This document shows, piece by piece, positions 25,563-34,088 of a DNA stretch of 64,000 bases. Numbering within the stretch: position 1 is the first letter of the stretch; the number at the start of each line of letters is the position of its first letter. Position numbers and translations under genes: made by a program. The DNA is from DASXMT01 sp963781305. Its GTDB lineage: Bacteria > Actinomycetota > Acidimicrobiia > Acidimicrobiales > RAAP-2. The notes under the pieces are model-generated. The model ran no database searches, was not told where the DNA came from, and was given only the letters and a program-made list of their open reading frames with translations. The stretch covers positions 558,001-622,000 of the forward strand of contig CAWAFL010000011.1 of assembly GCA_963781305.1 (NCBI GenBank), given 5' to 3'.

Positions 25563-26756
25563 CTACTGCTTTTCACCGTCGGTAGCACCCAACGATCGTT
25601 GACTTCGACGGGTAACCCGGCGCGGCGGCGAGTTCACGACAGTTGGTCGCTGTTCGGTCAGCGAATCGGCAATCGGCCGGCGTTGCGGAGGGCGTCTCGG
25701 GTCCACCGTGCCTGAGCGCAGATGCCGCCGACTCCCTGACCATGGGGCGGGTGGAGCGGTGAGCCGATCAGCGAGCCGATAGGCGACACTCTCGTAGTTG
25801 ACCCGCCATCCTCGAAAGTCCGGCCACGCTTCCTCAGCGCTTCGTTCCATCTCGAAGCCAACTCCTTGAAGCATGCGGACGGCGTCGTCGAACTCCTCGA
25901 ATGTCAGTTGGATCGGGCCTTCGGGGCTGGGATCGGGGTCAATTTCCCAGCCGAGAGTGTTGCCGATGCGGTTGAGCGTAGTAAAGCCCATCCGCAGGCA
26001 CAGCCGCGCTTGAGAGGACGCGGTGTCAGGCGAGAGGGCCAAGTGGATCGCGGCTCCGTCCAACACGGCGATCAGTCCGAGCAACCACGAGAACCAGGGC
26101 TCCGGAGAGCGAAAGAGGAGAAGAACGGGGTACGTGGTGTGGCTCTCGGCCACGTCCGCTGCCCATTGTTCCCAAGCTGCGTAGAAATCGGGAAGCGCAT
26201 CGGTGATGCCCACAAGCTGATGACGGGCCAGGATCTCCGGACCCCAAGCCGGAACCCCGCCCCTGCTCTCCAATAGTGAAACCAAACCCTCTCGCCGATT
26301 GAACGAGCTGTAGAGGGCGGGAAGGTAGGCTATCTGGAGGGCGACGACCACAACCCACATGGCGCCGACGGCTATGTCGACGGCCAGGTTCTCGGGTCCG
26401 CCGGAGTGGACCGTTCCGACGGTGAAGAGGGCCGTCGTTGCCTGGAGGAGCCCGTCTGAAAGGTTGTGCGTTGTGGGCTGCAGGATCAGGCCGAAGCCCA
26501 CGATGAACAACGCAGCCCAGATCAGGAGTTGGAAGATCAGGGCAACCGGGGCGGTAGGGGCGAGTAGCACATCCTTGCCCTCGTACGTTCGGGCAAGGCG
26601 CGACAGCCCACCGAATGCAACCCGTACGATCCGATTGGCAAGCAACGACACCCGCTCGATCCCGGTCGGTCTTCGGGGCAGCACCATGGTGAACAAGACG
26701 CTCGCCGCCGTGAGGATCACGATCAGAATTCCGACAATGAAGAAGACTTCGCTCAT
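25563..26756 (-). CDS. Membrane protein with ion-channel-like pore segment
   Basis: 397 residues from ATG 26756; a TTG six codons earlier is also possible. The first helix is VFFIVGILIVILTAASVLFTMVLPRRP. A second helix (VALIFQLLIWAALFIVGFGLIL) precedes LLQATTALFTVGTVHSGGPENLAVD, which resembles a potassium-channel pore loop with TVGT in place of TVGYG. A third helix (AMWVVVVALQIAYLPALYSSF) follows. The cytoplasmic C-terminus is long, with R/P-rich terminal 60 residues. The arrangement fits a two-TM channel-like family; conduction is not shown. Confidence 0.7.
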   Translation of the reverse strand: MSEVFFIVGILIVILTAASVLFTMVLPRRPTGIERVSLLANRIVRVAFGGLSRLARTYEGKDVLLAPTAPVALIFQLLIWAALFIVGFGLILQPTTHNLSDGLLQATTALFTVGTVHSGGPENLAVDIAVGAMWVVVVALQIAYLPALYSSFNRREGLVSLLESRGGVPAWGPEILARHQLVGITDALPDFYAAWEQWAADVAESHTTYPVLLLFRSPEPWFSWLLGLIAVLDGAAIHLALSPDTASSQARLCLRMGFTTLNRIGNTLGWEIDPDPSPEGPIQLTFEEFDDAVRMLQGVGFEMERSAEEAWPDFRGWRVNYESVAYRLADRLTAPPAPWSGSRRHLRSGTVDPRRPPQRRPIADSLTEQRPTVVNSPPRRVTRRSQRSLGATDGEKQ

Positions 26757-26938
26757 TGGGCCAGCTACTTCCAATGATCCAGTGGGACGACCTACCGCTC
26801 GGGCCCTATATATAGCAGCGAAAATCGTTCACGACTCACTGGAGAGCTGCGTCGGACGCCGCCCGCTCCTGGTAGTCCCGCTTCGATCTCGCCTTGGGTC
26901 CGGGCCGCATAGGCGACCCCTCCGCAAGTGGAGACTGG

Positions 26939-28156
26939 TCAGGCCTTGATCAGATTGTTGGGGTTCAGGACGAACTTGGTGGCGGCCCCACTGTCGAACT
27001 CCGCGTAACCCCTCGGGGCGTCATCGAGGCTGATCACGGTCGGGTTCACCGCCTTGGCGATGTGGGCCCGGTCGGCCAGGATCATCGCCATGAGGTCCCG
27101 GTTGTAGGTCATCACCGGGCATTGGCCCGTTGCAAAGGACATGGACTTGGCCCATCCCAGACCGAAGCGCATCGACAGGGACCCATGCCTGGCCGCATCA
27201 TCGTCAGCCCCGGGATCCTCTGTCACGTACAGACCGGGGATACCCACCTTGCCCGCGGCGCGGGTGACCTCCATGAGTGAGTTGAGTACCGCCGCCGGGG
27301 CACCGTGGCCGGCGTCGCCGCCATGGCCCCGGGCCTCGAAACCGACGGCGTCAACAGCCGCGTCCACCTCCGGTGCTCCGAGGATCCCTTCGATCTGGTC
27401 GGGAATGGGATCGCCGGACACGTCGATCGTTTCGCAGCCGAAGCTACGGGCCTGCTCGAGGCGTCGCCGGTTGCTATCGCCGACGATCACCACGGCGGCA
27501 CCGAGCAGCAACGCCGAGTAGGCCGCGGCCAACCCGACCGGGCCGGCCCCGGCCACGTACACCGTCGATCCTGACCGCACCCCGGCGGTGTACGCGCCGT
27601 GGAACCCGGTGGGGAAGATGTCGGTCAGCATGGTCAGGTCGAGGATCTTGTCCATGGCCACGTCCCGGTCGGGGAACCTGAGAAGGTTCCAGTCTGCGTA
27701 GGGGACGAGGACATACTCGGCCTGCCCGCCGATCCAGCCCCCCATGTCGACGTAGCCGTAGGCGCCGCCATACCCGGCGGGGTTCACGTTCAAGCAGACC
27801 CCGGTATTCCTCTCCTTGCACATTCGGCACCGCCCACACGACACGTTGAAGGGGACCGAGCACAGGTCGCCGGTCTGGATGAACTCCACCCCGGGGCCGG
27901 TCTCGATGACCTCGCCGGTGATCTCATGGCCCAAGACGAGACCTACGGGAGCGGTGGTCCGGCCCCTGACCATGTGCTGGTCCGATCCGCAGATGTTTGT
28001 CGCCACGATCCGCAGGATCGCACCATGGGGCAGCTTCCGGCCCACGCTGGCCGGGGGGACGCCCGGCCCGTCCCTCATCTCGAAGGTCGGGTAGTCGATG
28101 GAACGCACTTCGACCTTGCCCGGCCCGAGGTACGTCACGCCTCGGTTATCTGCCAT
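26939..28156 (-). CDS. fdhA: Glutathione-independent formaldehyde dehydrogenase (zinc alcohol dehydrogenase family)
   Basis: 405 residues from ATG 28156, with GAGGAG upstream. Catalytic zinc ligands are C56 in NICGSDQH and H77-E78 in VLGHEITGE. Structural zinc cysteines are near 107, 110, 113 and 121 (SCGRCRMCKERNTGVC). The NAD-binding motif is AGAGPVGLAA. The long insertion, YVDMGGWIGGQAEYVLVPYAD and the C-terminal EFDSGAATKFVLNPN match the Pseudomonas-type FdhA, which oxidises formaldehyde with NAD and no added thiol. It follows an HbpS/GlcG-like gene by 11 bp. Confidence 0.9.
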   Translation of the reverse strand: MADNRGVTYLGPGKVEVRSIDYPTFEMRDGPGVPPASVGRKLPHGAILRIVATNICGSDQHMVRGRTTAPVGLVLGHEITGEVIETGPGVEFIQTGDLCSVPFNVSCGRCRMCKERNTGVCLNVNPAGYGGAYGYVDMGGWIGGQAEYVLVPYADWNLLRFPDRDVAMDKILDLTMLTDIFPTGFHGAYTAGVRSGSTVYVAGAGPVGLAAAYSALLLGAAVVIVGDSNRRRLEQARSFGCETIDVSGDPIPDQIEGILGAPEVDAAVDAVGFEARGHGGDAGHGAPAAVLNSLMEVTRAAGKVGIPGLYVTEDPGADDDAARHGSLSMRFGLGWAKSMSFATGQCPVMTYNRDLMAMILADRAHIAKAVNPTVISLDDAPRGYAEFDSGAATKFVLNPNNLIKA

Positions 28157-28167
28157 GGGCTCTCCTC

Positions 28168-28578
28168 TCAGAAGGCCGCGGCCGCTGCCAGGGCTACTGA
28201 CTGGTCCTGCTTGCCGTCCCCGCCGCTCACGCCGACCGCACCGACCACCTGCCCGTCGGCGACCAGTGGCATGCCCCCGGCGAAGATCATGATCCGCCCG
28301 CCGTTGGACACGTTGATGCCGTAGAACTGCTCGCCGGGCTGAGAGGGCCCGGCCAGGTCGGCAGTGGCGATATCGAAGGCGCGTGCCGTGAACGCCTTGT
28401 TGATCGAGATGTCCACGCTTCCTATCCACGCCCCGTCCATCCGGGCATGGGCGACCAGGGCTCCGCCGGCGTCCACCACGGCCACGTTCATCGGCTGACG
28501 GATCTCACTGGCGCTGGCGATCCCTGCTGCGATGACCCGCTGTGCATCCTCAAGGCTTACCGATTGCAGTTGTCTCAT
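28168..28578 (-). CDS. HbpS/GlcG-like heme- or cobalamin-associated protein
   Basis: 136 residues from ATG 28578. It has the whole GlcG/HbpS (DUF336) pattern: LEDAQRVIAAGIASASEIRQPMNVAVVDAGGALVAHARMDGA, SINKAFTARAF, GGRIMIFAGGMPLV and VGAVGVSGGDGKQDQ. The family includes extracellular heme sensors and accessory proteins of diol or glycolate metabolism. It is the first gene of a two-gene operon with fdhA. No signal peptide, so it acts in the cytoplasm. Confidence 0.88.
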   Translation of the reverse strand: MRQLQSVSLEDAQRVIAAGIASASEIRQPMNVAVVDAGGALVAHARMDGAWIGSVDISINKAFTARAFDIATADLAGPSQPGEQFYGINVSNGGRIMIFAGGMPLVADGQVVGAVGVSGGDGKQDQSVALAAAAAF

Positions 28579-28686
28579 GGCTGTCCGCTTTCTCTCACCA
28601 GAGAATGGCAGGGCCGAAACCAACTGGGCACCACGCGAGCGCGTAGTGTCGCAGATGAGAGAAGAGGCGTCCAGGTCGATCCGGTG

Positions 28687-29463
28687 CTAGCCCGTTGTCA
28701 TCGGGCTCATCTTGATCACCGCGAAGGTGGCACCGTCGGGGTCGGACAGAACCGCAAAGCGCCCGGGAGGGATGTCTGTCGGAGGTACCACCGTGGTTGC
28801 TCCGAGCTCGGTCGCCTTGGAGACCGATGCGTCGGCGTCATCGACACCGAAGTAGACGAGCCAGTGTGCCGGAACCTCGGCTGGGACCATGTCGGGCATG
28901 GTCATCATCCCCGCCACCGACTTTTCGCCGACCTTCCACTCCGTGTAGCTCATCCCTCCCATGTCGAGGTCGTTTGCCTCCCACCCGAACACCTGCGTGT
29001 AGAAGGCTTTGGCCGCGGAGACGTCCCGGGTGTTCAGCTCGTTCCAGGCGAAGGTGCCTGGCTCGTTGGCCAGCTCGGCTCCCTTGAAGGACTTCGGCTG
29101 CCAGATTCCGATCGCCGCACCCGTCGGATCGGCGAATACGGCCATGCGCCCGATGTCCCCGACGTCCATCGGTTCGACGAACACCATCGCCCCCGACTTC
29201 TTGGCCTGGCCGACCGTCGCGTCAGCGTCATCGACGGATATGTAGGAAACCCACGCGCTGGGCTGGCCCTCGACGACCGGCATGTTGCCGGCCACAGTCT
29301 TCCCGCCCTTGCGCATGAGGGTGTAGTGCCCCATCTCCTCACCCTGGTCGTCCGCCTCCCAGCCGAAGAGAGTGCCGTAGAAGGAGTTGAAGGCTTCGAG
29401 ATCCTTGGTCCCGTGGTCGACCCAGGACGGCGTTCCGGCGGCGTACGTAGTGAACTCCGGCAT
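28687..29463 (-). CDS. Two-domain VOC family protein
   Basis: 258 residues with two tandem glyoxalase-like modules: SWVDHGTKDLEAFNSFYGTLFGWEA (first) and FAWNELNTRDVSAAKAFYTQVFGWEA (second). Each ends in a D-P-x-G turn (FADPTGAAIGIWQP; LSDPDGATFAVIK). The W-x-[DE]-L pattern resembles the 27-kDa antigen CFP-30B-like group of actinobacteria. Substrate unknown. It is a single-gene unit, and the following gap of 174 bp before the TetR gene shows nothing. Confidence 0.87.
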   Translation of the reverse strand: MPEFTTYAAGTPSWVDHGTKDLEAFNSFYGTLFGWEADDQGEEMGHYTLMRKGGKTVAGNMPVVEGQPSAWVSYISVDDADATVGQAKKSGAMVFVEPMDVGDIGRMAVFADPTGAAIGIWQPKSFKGAELANEPGTFAWNELNTRDVSAAKAFYTQVFGWEANDLDMGGMSYTEWKVGEKSVAGMMTMPDMVPAEVPAHWLVYFGVDDADASVSKATELGATTVVPPTDIPPGRFAVLSDPDGATFAVIKMSPMTTG

Positions 29464-29637
29464 CTGCTACTCCTCCTGTTTGTGTGTGCTGACCCCCTAT
29501 CGGACGCAGCGTAGCGTCAAGTCACCCCATGATCGACGTGCCCTGAAGGTGCACATTGGAGGTGTGAACCTCTGGGCCGGGTACGAAGTCGGCTCTCCGA
29601 TCGGTCGTGTGGACGCGTCCGCGACGGCGGCGCGGCG

Positions 29638-30294
29638 TCAGAGAGGAGCGACAGCTCGGTTTGCTCGAAGGGCGGCGAGAGCGAGGTCGAAGCGGAGCTC
29701 GAGGCTTTGGCGAAGCGTTCTCTCGTCGGCGCCCCCGGCCCAGCGTTGGAGCGCGTCGATGGTCATGCCCGCCATGACTTCGCCCACGTCGCGGGCGTCG
29801 ACCTCGGCCCGAAGCTCGCCGCGCTGCTGCCCGTCCCGGACAACGCGGGTCAAGACGTCGTCGAAGAGGATGTCCTCCTCGGCCGGCTGCCTCGAGGACA
29901 CGCTGGTGATCGACACCTGACGCATGACGATGACGGCCAGGCTTCTCGGCGTGCCCTCCATCCGGCGGACGAGACCATCCATGAACGCTCGGAGCTCGTC
30001 GTCGACGGTGCCCCCCTGGACAGCCGTTTCGACGTCGGCGGCGACGCCCCGGGCGGTTGCCAACGCCAGCTCGATGAGCAGTCGCTCTTTCGACTCGAAA
30101 TGGAGGTAGTAGGTCGAGCGCCCCACCCCGGCGGCATTGCAGATGTCTTCGACGGTCGTCTCGGTGTACTCCCGCTGCCCCCAGAGGCGAGCTGCGGCAC
30201 GGATGATCGCCCGACGGGTGTTGACTGAGCGGTCCTGGCGGAGCAGCGTTCGGCGGTACGGGTTCGTGCTCGCCGACGAGCTGGTGGTGGTCAT
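29638..30294 (-). CDS. TetR-family regulator
   Basis: 218 residues. Helix-turn-helix: TRRAIIRAAARLWGQREYTETTVEDICNAAGVGRSTYYLHFESKERLL (about 26-73), a clear TetR N-terminus. The C-terminal domain is ordinary and all-helical. It starts 20 bp after the hotdog gene and is co-transcribed with it. The 24-bp palindrome at 31186, upstream of this operon and of the divergent DapA-like gene, is its most likely operator. Confidence 0.88.
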   Translation of the reverse strand: MTTTSSSASTNPYRRTLLRQDRSVNTRRAIIRAAARLWGQREYTETTVEDICNAAGVGRSTYYLHFESKERLLIELALATARGVAADVETAVQGGTVDDELRAFMDGLVRRMEGTPRSLAVIVMRQVSITSVSSRQPAEEDILFDDVLTRVVRDGQQRGELRAEVDARDVGEVMAGMTIDALQRWAGGADERTLRQSLELRFDLALAALRANRAVAPL

Positions 30295-30314
30295 GTCGTG
30301 GCCGCGGGCCCCGC

Positions 30315-31178
30315 TCAGCCTGCGGCTGGCCTGAAGACGAACGTGGCCGCGGTGACAGCGCGGTCGTCATTGCCCTCATCGTGCAGGACCACCTGAACGC
30401 CGACGCGACCCGAGTCGTCGCCACCGGACATGGCCTCCGCCTCGGCGCGGAAGGGTCCCGCTTTCCCCCGGGCCAGGAACATGACATGCACGCTTTCGAC
30501 CTGGAGGGCGTCGCTCCCGGTCCGTCCCTGGGCTACATCGGTCGCCGCCCGCTCGAGGAGGACGTGCTGGGGGCCGAGGTGCAGAGCCGCGTCGGGCGAG
30601 GCCAGCTCAGCGTGCAGCTCGGGCAAGGTCCAGTGGCCGTCGTCACGACGAATGGCCCCGAAGACCTGCCACAGCGGCGGGAGGTCTGGCGAGTCCTCGA
30701 TCGCCATGACCGGCTCGTCGTCGAAGTGCTCGAGGCCGGGCGGAACCTCGCCTATGGAGACTCCCTGCGACTCGACGAGGGCGATGACCCGGGTGTGATC
30801 GTCGGCGTCCACAATGCGAGCCCGGCCAAAGCCCATCCGCTGGCCTTGCTTCAGGCTCACGCCCTCAACGACCTCGACCCGACGGACGTCCCGGGCGTCG
30901 TCGAGGATCTGGAGCGAGTGGATCACCGGATTGGGGACCATCTCGAGATCGGAGCCGCCGCCTCCGCCCGGGCAGATGATGGCGAGCGGCGCCACCATCA
31001 CCCCGCCGTTCGCGTTGCGCATGTCGTGACGGAGGGCGACGGCGTTGTCCTCGACGTTGTTCATCGAGGAGAACTGGCGTCCGATGTAGCGGTAGCTGAG
31101 CAGGGCGCCCCAGCGCTGCCGGAGCTCCTCCCAGTAGTGCTCGGTGTCGACCTCACGGATATCTCGCATGGTGGCCAT
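30315..31178 (-). CDS. Double-hotdog thioesterase-like protein
   Basis: 287 residues from ATG 31178; an in-frame ATG at 31169 is the alternative. No Shine-Dalgarno is visible and the start lies only 7 bp from the palindromic operator, so translation may be leaderless. It carries two hotdog-like halves: the first around SYRYIGRQFSSMNNVEDNAVALRHDMRNANGGVMVAPLAIIC, the second around LHLGPQHVLLERAATDVA and SVHVMFLARGKAGPFRAEAEAM. The family includes acyl-CoA thioesterases and dehydratases. Substrate unknown. Confidence 0.72.
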   Translation of the reverse strand: MATMRDIREVDTEHYWEELRQRWGALLSYRYIGRQFSSMNNVEDNAVALRHDMRNANGGVMVAPLAIICPGGGGGSDLEMVPNPVIHSLQILDDARDVRRVEVVEGVSLKQGQRMGFGRARIVDADDHTRVIALVESQGVSIGEVPPGLEHFDDEPVMAIEDSPDLPPLWQVFGAIRRDDGHWTLPELHAELASPDAALHLGPQHVLLERAATDVAQGRTGSDALQVESVHVMFLARGKAGPFRAEAEAMSGGDDSGRVGVQVVLHDEGNDDRAVTAATFVFRPAAG

Positions 31179-31185
31179 CGTACAA

Positions 31186-31209
31186 GAGTCTGGACATATG
31201 TCCAGACTC
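31186..31209. promoter_or_regulatory. Perfect 24-bp palindrome between divergent genes
   Basis: GAGTCTGGACAT is followed directly by its exact reverse complement. It sits 8-31 bp upstream of the hotdog start (minus) and 81 bp upstream of the DapA-like start (plus). Size and symmetry fit a TetR-dimer operator, and the TetR gene is the second gene of the minus operon. It probably represses both directions. Confidence 0.85.
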
Positions 31210-31289
31210 CTTGGTAGGGTGGTTGCCGAAGGCCCGTGACGACCAGGAGCGTCGAGACGGACCCACGACGCAGGGGAAGGAGCGCCGCC

Positions 31290-32306
31290 ATGGCACGAGC
31301 CAGTGAGGCAAGGGAGTGGGCCCAAGGCCATCTCCGTGGGGTCGCCGATTCCTTGATCACACCCTTCTCGGGTGCCGATGGCGACGAGCTCGACCTCGAT
31401 GCCTATCGAGCGCTGGTGCGCTACTGCCTCGGGGATCTCGACCACGACGGTCTCTGGCTCACCAGCGGGCTCGCCGAGTGGTGGTCCCTCACGATGGACG
31501 AGCGAAAGACGTTGGCCGAGGTAGCCGTGGAAGAGGCACGCCGGGTCAAGCCCTCCGCCTTCCTCCAGGTGTGCACGGTGGCCCTCAGTGCCAAGGACAC
31601 CGTTGAACTGACGCGTCACGCCCAGGACATCGGGGCCGACATCTGTTACCTGCAGAACCCGGTGATGGAAGCCCACGGGGGGCCCGGGATGCTCGAGTTC
31701 TTCCGTTACGTCGCCGACCGCACCGACATCGCCCTCGGCATGTTCAACTCCCCGTCCTCGGGCTACGAGATGACGCCCGCCGAGGTGGCCCGGGTCGCCA
31801 GGGAGATCCCGGCCATGTGCGCCATCAAGGACCCGGCGACGATCGCCGGTCACGGCATCGCCGTCTCGAAGATGGTGCCCGGGAAGCTCGTCATGTGGGA
31901 CGTGAGCGGCGACCTCACGGCGTCGTACCTCGCCGGCTACGTCCAGGAAGGACTGCAGGGACCCTGCATCCTGGGCGGCATGGCCTACCTGACCGAGACG
32001 CCCAGCGACAAGCGCCACACCCAGTGGTTCAACCTCGTGCTCGAGGGCAAGCTCGACGAGGCCCGGAGCTTCTACTTCAGCGCCAACGTCGACGGCCCCG
32101 GCGCCCACGGGCTCACCTACACACGGTTGCCGGAGCGGCCCGGGTACTTGACCCATTTCGGCTCAGCCTTCAAGTACTGCGCCCAGCTCCTCGGCCTGCC
32201 GGTCGGCGACTACCCGCACTCCCGCCCGCCCCAGTTGAAACTGACGGTCGAGCAAAAGGACCGCATCAAGGCGGCGTACGTCAACTCGGGCCTGCTCGCC
32301 GCCTGA
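31290..32306 (+). CDS. Dihydrodipicolinate synthase/N-acetylneuraminate lyase family protein
   Basis: 338 residues from ATG 31290, with AAGGAG upstream. TIM-barrel aldolase family: GVADSLITPFSGADGDELDLDAY at the start, FLQVCTVALSAKDTVELTRHAQDIGAD in the middle, and the Schiff-base lysine in AIKDPATIAG. The partner tyrosine of the usual YNxP motif is phenylalanine (MFNSP), and the substrate loop GTTGE is TSGL. It is therefore not a lysine-pathway DapA; a keto-acid aldolase or dehydratase is likelier. It is controlled from the palindrome at 31186. Confidence 0.85.
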   Translation: MARASEAREWAQGHLRGVADSLITPFSGADGDELDLDAYRALVRYCLGDLDHDGLWLTSGLAEWWSLTMDERKTLAEVAVEEARRVKPSAFLQVCTVALSAKDTVELTRHAQDIGADICYLQNPVMEAHGGPGMLEFFRYVADRTDIALGMFNSPSSGYEMTPAEVARVAREIPAMCAIKDPATIAGHGIAVSKMVPGKLVMWDVSGDLTASYLAGYVQEGLQGPCILGGMAYLTETPSDKRHTQWFNLVLEGKLDEARSFYFSANVDGPGAHGLTYTRLPERPGYLTHFGSAFKYCAQLLGLPVGDYPHSRPPQLKLTVEQKDRIKAAYVNSGLLAA

Positions 32307-32538
32307 GCAAGGCGGACGCCCTGGGATCTCCACCAGACCCGGGAAGGGTGCCTGACAGGAGCGCGCAAAGGTTGACTGGATTCCCATCAACCGGTCGCTG
32401 GCCCAACAGGATCGGGGTGCAGTCCAAGCTCGGCAACCGAGGTGGAGCTGCGGCCATCGTGCGTGCGCTCGAGCCCGAAGTGTTCGACGCCGGCTGAGCT
32501 GCGATGAAACACCGCTGATATCGCGTCTGGTGCCCGGC

Positions 32539-32565
32539 TGTCACGTTCAGAGGGCCACGATCGTC
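32539..32565 (+). promoter_or_regulatory. ECF41-type promoter
   Basis: TGTCACG (32539-32545), 16 bases, then CGTC (32562-32565). This matches the published ECF41 promoter consensus TGTCACA-N16/17-CGTC in all positions but one. It ends 26 bp before the carboxymuconolactone decarboxylase gene, which is followed by an ECF41 sigma gene, so the operon is probably auto-activated. Confidence 0.85.
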
Positions 32566-32591
32566 TTCATTGGTGAAAGGTGGTGGTTTAC

Positions 32592-33182
32592 ATGGCACAT
32601 GTACCCCTCGACACAGAGCCAAAGGGCATCATCCCCAGGTTGGCCCGGACCTATGCCAAGCGGAGGTTCGGCCAGATGGTCGAACCGATGCAGGCTGCCT
32701 CGCACCACTCGGGGGTGCTGGTCGCCATGGGTGCGCTCGAGACAGCGGTGGAGAAGGGCTGGAAGAAGCTCGATCCAACGCTGCGCTGGCTGGCGATCCA
32801 GCGGGCGGCGATGCTCATCGGGTGTTCGTGGTGTACGGACTTCGGGTACTTCGAGGGCATGAACGCGGGGATGGACCCACAAAAGGTACGCAACGTCGGT
32901 CGTTGGCACGAGAGCGAGCTCTACGATGACCGCGAGCGTGTCGTCCTCGAATATGCCGAGCAGGCCACGATGGTGCCTGCCCTGGTGCCCGACGACCTGG
33001 CGCGACGGTTGCACCGCCAATTCAGCGATGCCGAGATCGTTGAGCTTGCCGGCTGGGTGGCGCTCGAAAACCTCCGCTCACGCTTCAACGCCGGACTGGG
33101 CCTGCACAGTCAGGGCTTTGCCGAGCGGTGTGAAATTCCAACGAGCCGGAAGGACAACGGTGCCGGGCTCACCGTCACCTGA
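32592..33182 (+). CDS. Carboxymuconolactone decarboxylase-like (AhpD fold) protein
   Basis: 196 residues from ATG 32592, after AAAGGTGG. The AhpD-like redox motif is CSWCTDFG (C-x2-C, about residue 79-82) within AIQRAAMLIGCSWCTDFGY, with a helical remainder (DDRERVVLEYAEQATMVP). This family is the standard partner (COE gene) of ECF41 sigma factors. It overlaps the sigma gene by 23 bp. It may detoxify or sense a reactive compound; the substrate is not known. Confidence 0.88.
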   Translation: MAHVPLDTEPKGIIPRLARTYAKRRFGQMVEPMQAASHHSGVLVAMGALETAVEKGWKKLDPTLRWLAIQRAAMLIGCSWCTDFGYFEGMNAGMDPQKVRNVGRWHESELYDDRERVVLEYAEQATMVPALVPDDLARRLHRQFSDAEIVELAGWVALENLRSRFNAGLGLHSQGFAERCEIPTSRKDNGAGLTVT

Positions 33183-34053
33183 CGACACCAGTGTCTTCGA
33201 AGAGTGGCGCACGCTTCTCTTTGGCATCGCCTACCGAATGCTGGGCAGCGCCGCCGACGCCGAGGACATGGTCCAAGAGGCATGGGTGCGTTGGCTCCAG
33301 CGTGGAGAAGGCGAGATCGACTCGGTCCGGGCCTACCTCGTGACGATCGTGACTCGGCTCTGCATCGACCAGCTGGGGTCCGCTCGGGCGCAGCGGGTCA
33401 CATACGCCGGGCCGTGGCTGCCTGAGCCCGTCGTGCAGGATGACACTTCGGCCTTGGAGCAAGCCGACAGTCTGTCGCTGGCCTTTCTGGTATTGCTCGA
33501 AGAGCTGACCCCGCCCGAGCGGGCGGCCTACCTTTTGCACGACGTCTTCGGGTACCAGTTCGATGAGGTGGCCCGAACGATGGGGCGTACCACGACCGGC
33601 TGCCGTCAGCTGGCCTCACGGGCGCGTTCGCGGATCGAGAATCGCCGTCAACGATTTGATGCCGACGCAGTCCACGGCCGAGAGCTGACCCGCCGGTTCG
33701 TGGTGGCCTGTGCCACCGGCGACCTGGAAGGCCTCACCGAGATGTTGGCTGAAGATGTTGTCGTGTGGACCGATGGCGGCGGTGTGGTCCGGGCCGCCAT
33801 GCGGCCGGTGGTCGGCCGTCATCGCAGCTCACGCTTCCTGATGAACGTAGCCAAGAAGCTGTCCGGCAGCCCGCGCGAGGTGACGCTCAACGGTCAGCCG
33901 GGCATGATCTTTGTCGATGAAGACCACGTAGTGGCCACGCTGGTTCTCGACATCCTGGAGGGAAAGGTCATCGCCGTCCGCTCGGTGACCAACCCGCAGA
34001 AGCTGGAGCACCTGTGGCAAGAATTGGCCCCGGGCGAAGGTTCCATCCACTAG
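33160..34053 (+). CDS. ECF41-family sigma factor with SnoaL-like C-terminal domain
   Basis: 297 residues from GTG 33160, after GGAAGG. Sigma regions 2 (LLFGIAYRMLGSAADAEDMVQEAWVRW) and 4 (LTPPERAAYLLHDVFGYQFDEVA) occupy the first 170 residues. The C-terminal NTF2/SnoaL-like part carries both ECF41 hallmarks: the DGGG motif (VVVWTDGGGVVRAA) and NPQKL, equivalent to NPDKL, near the end. In this group the extension, rather than a separate anti-sigma, controls activity. It is the second gene of the operon after the ECF41 promoter at 32539. Confidence 0.92.
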   Translation: MPGSPSPDDTSVFEEWRTLLFGIAYRMLGSAADAEDMVQEAWVRWLQRGEGEIDSVRAYLVTIVTRLCIDQLGSARAQRVTYAGPWLPEPVVQDDTSALEQADSLSLAFLVLLEELTPPERAAYLLHDVFGYQFDEVARTMGRTTTGCRQLASRARSRIENRRQRFDADAVHGRELTRRFVVACATGDLEGLTEMLAEDVVVWTDGGGVVRAAMRPVVGRHRSSRFLMNVAKKLSGSPREVTLNGQPGMIFVDEDHVVATLVLDILEGKVIAVRSVTNPQKLEHLWQELAPGEGSIH

Positions 34054-34088
34054 CGATGAGTTGAGCTTGGTCGTACCGTCTCTTTGGT

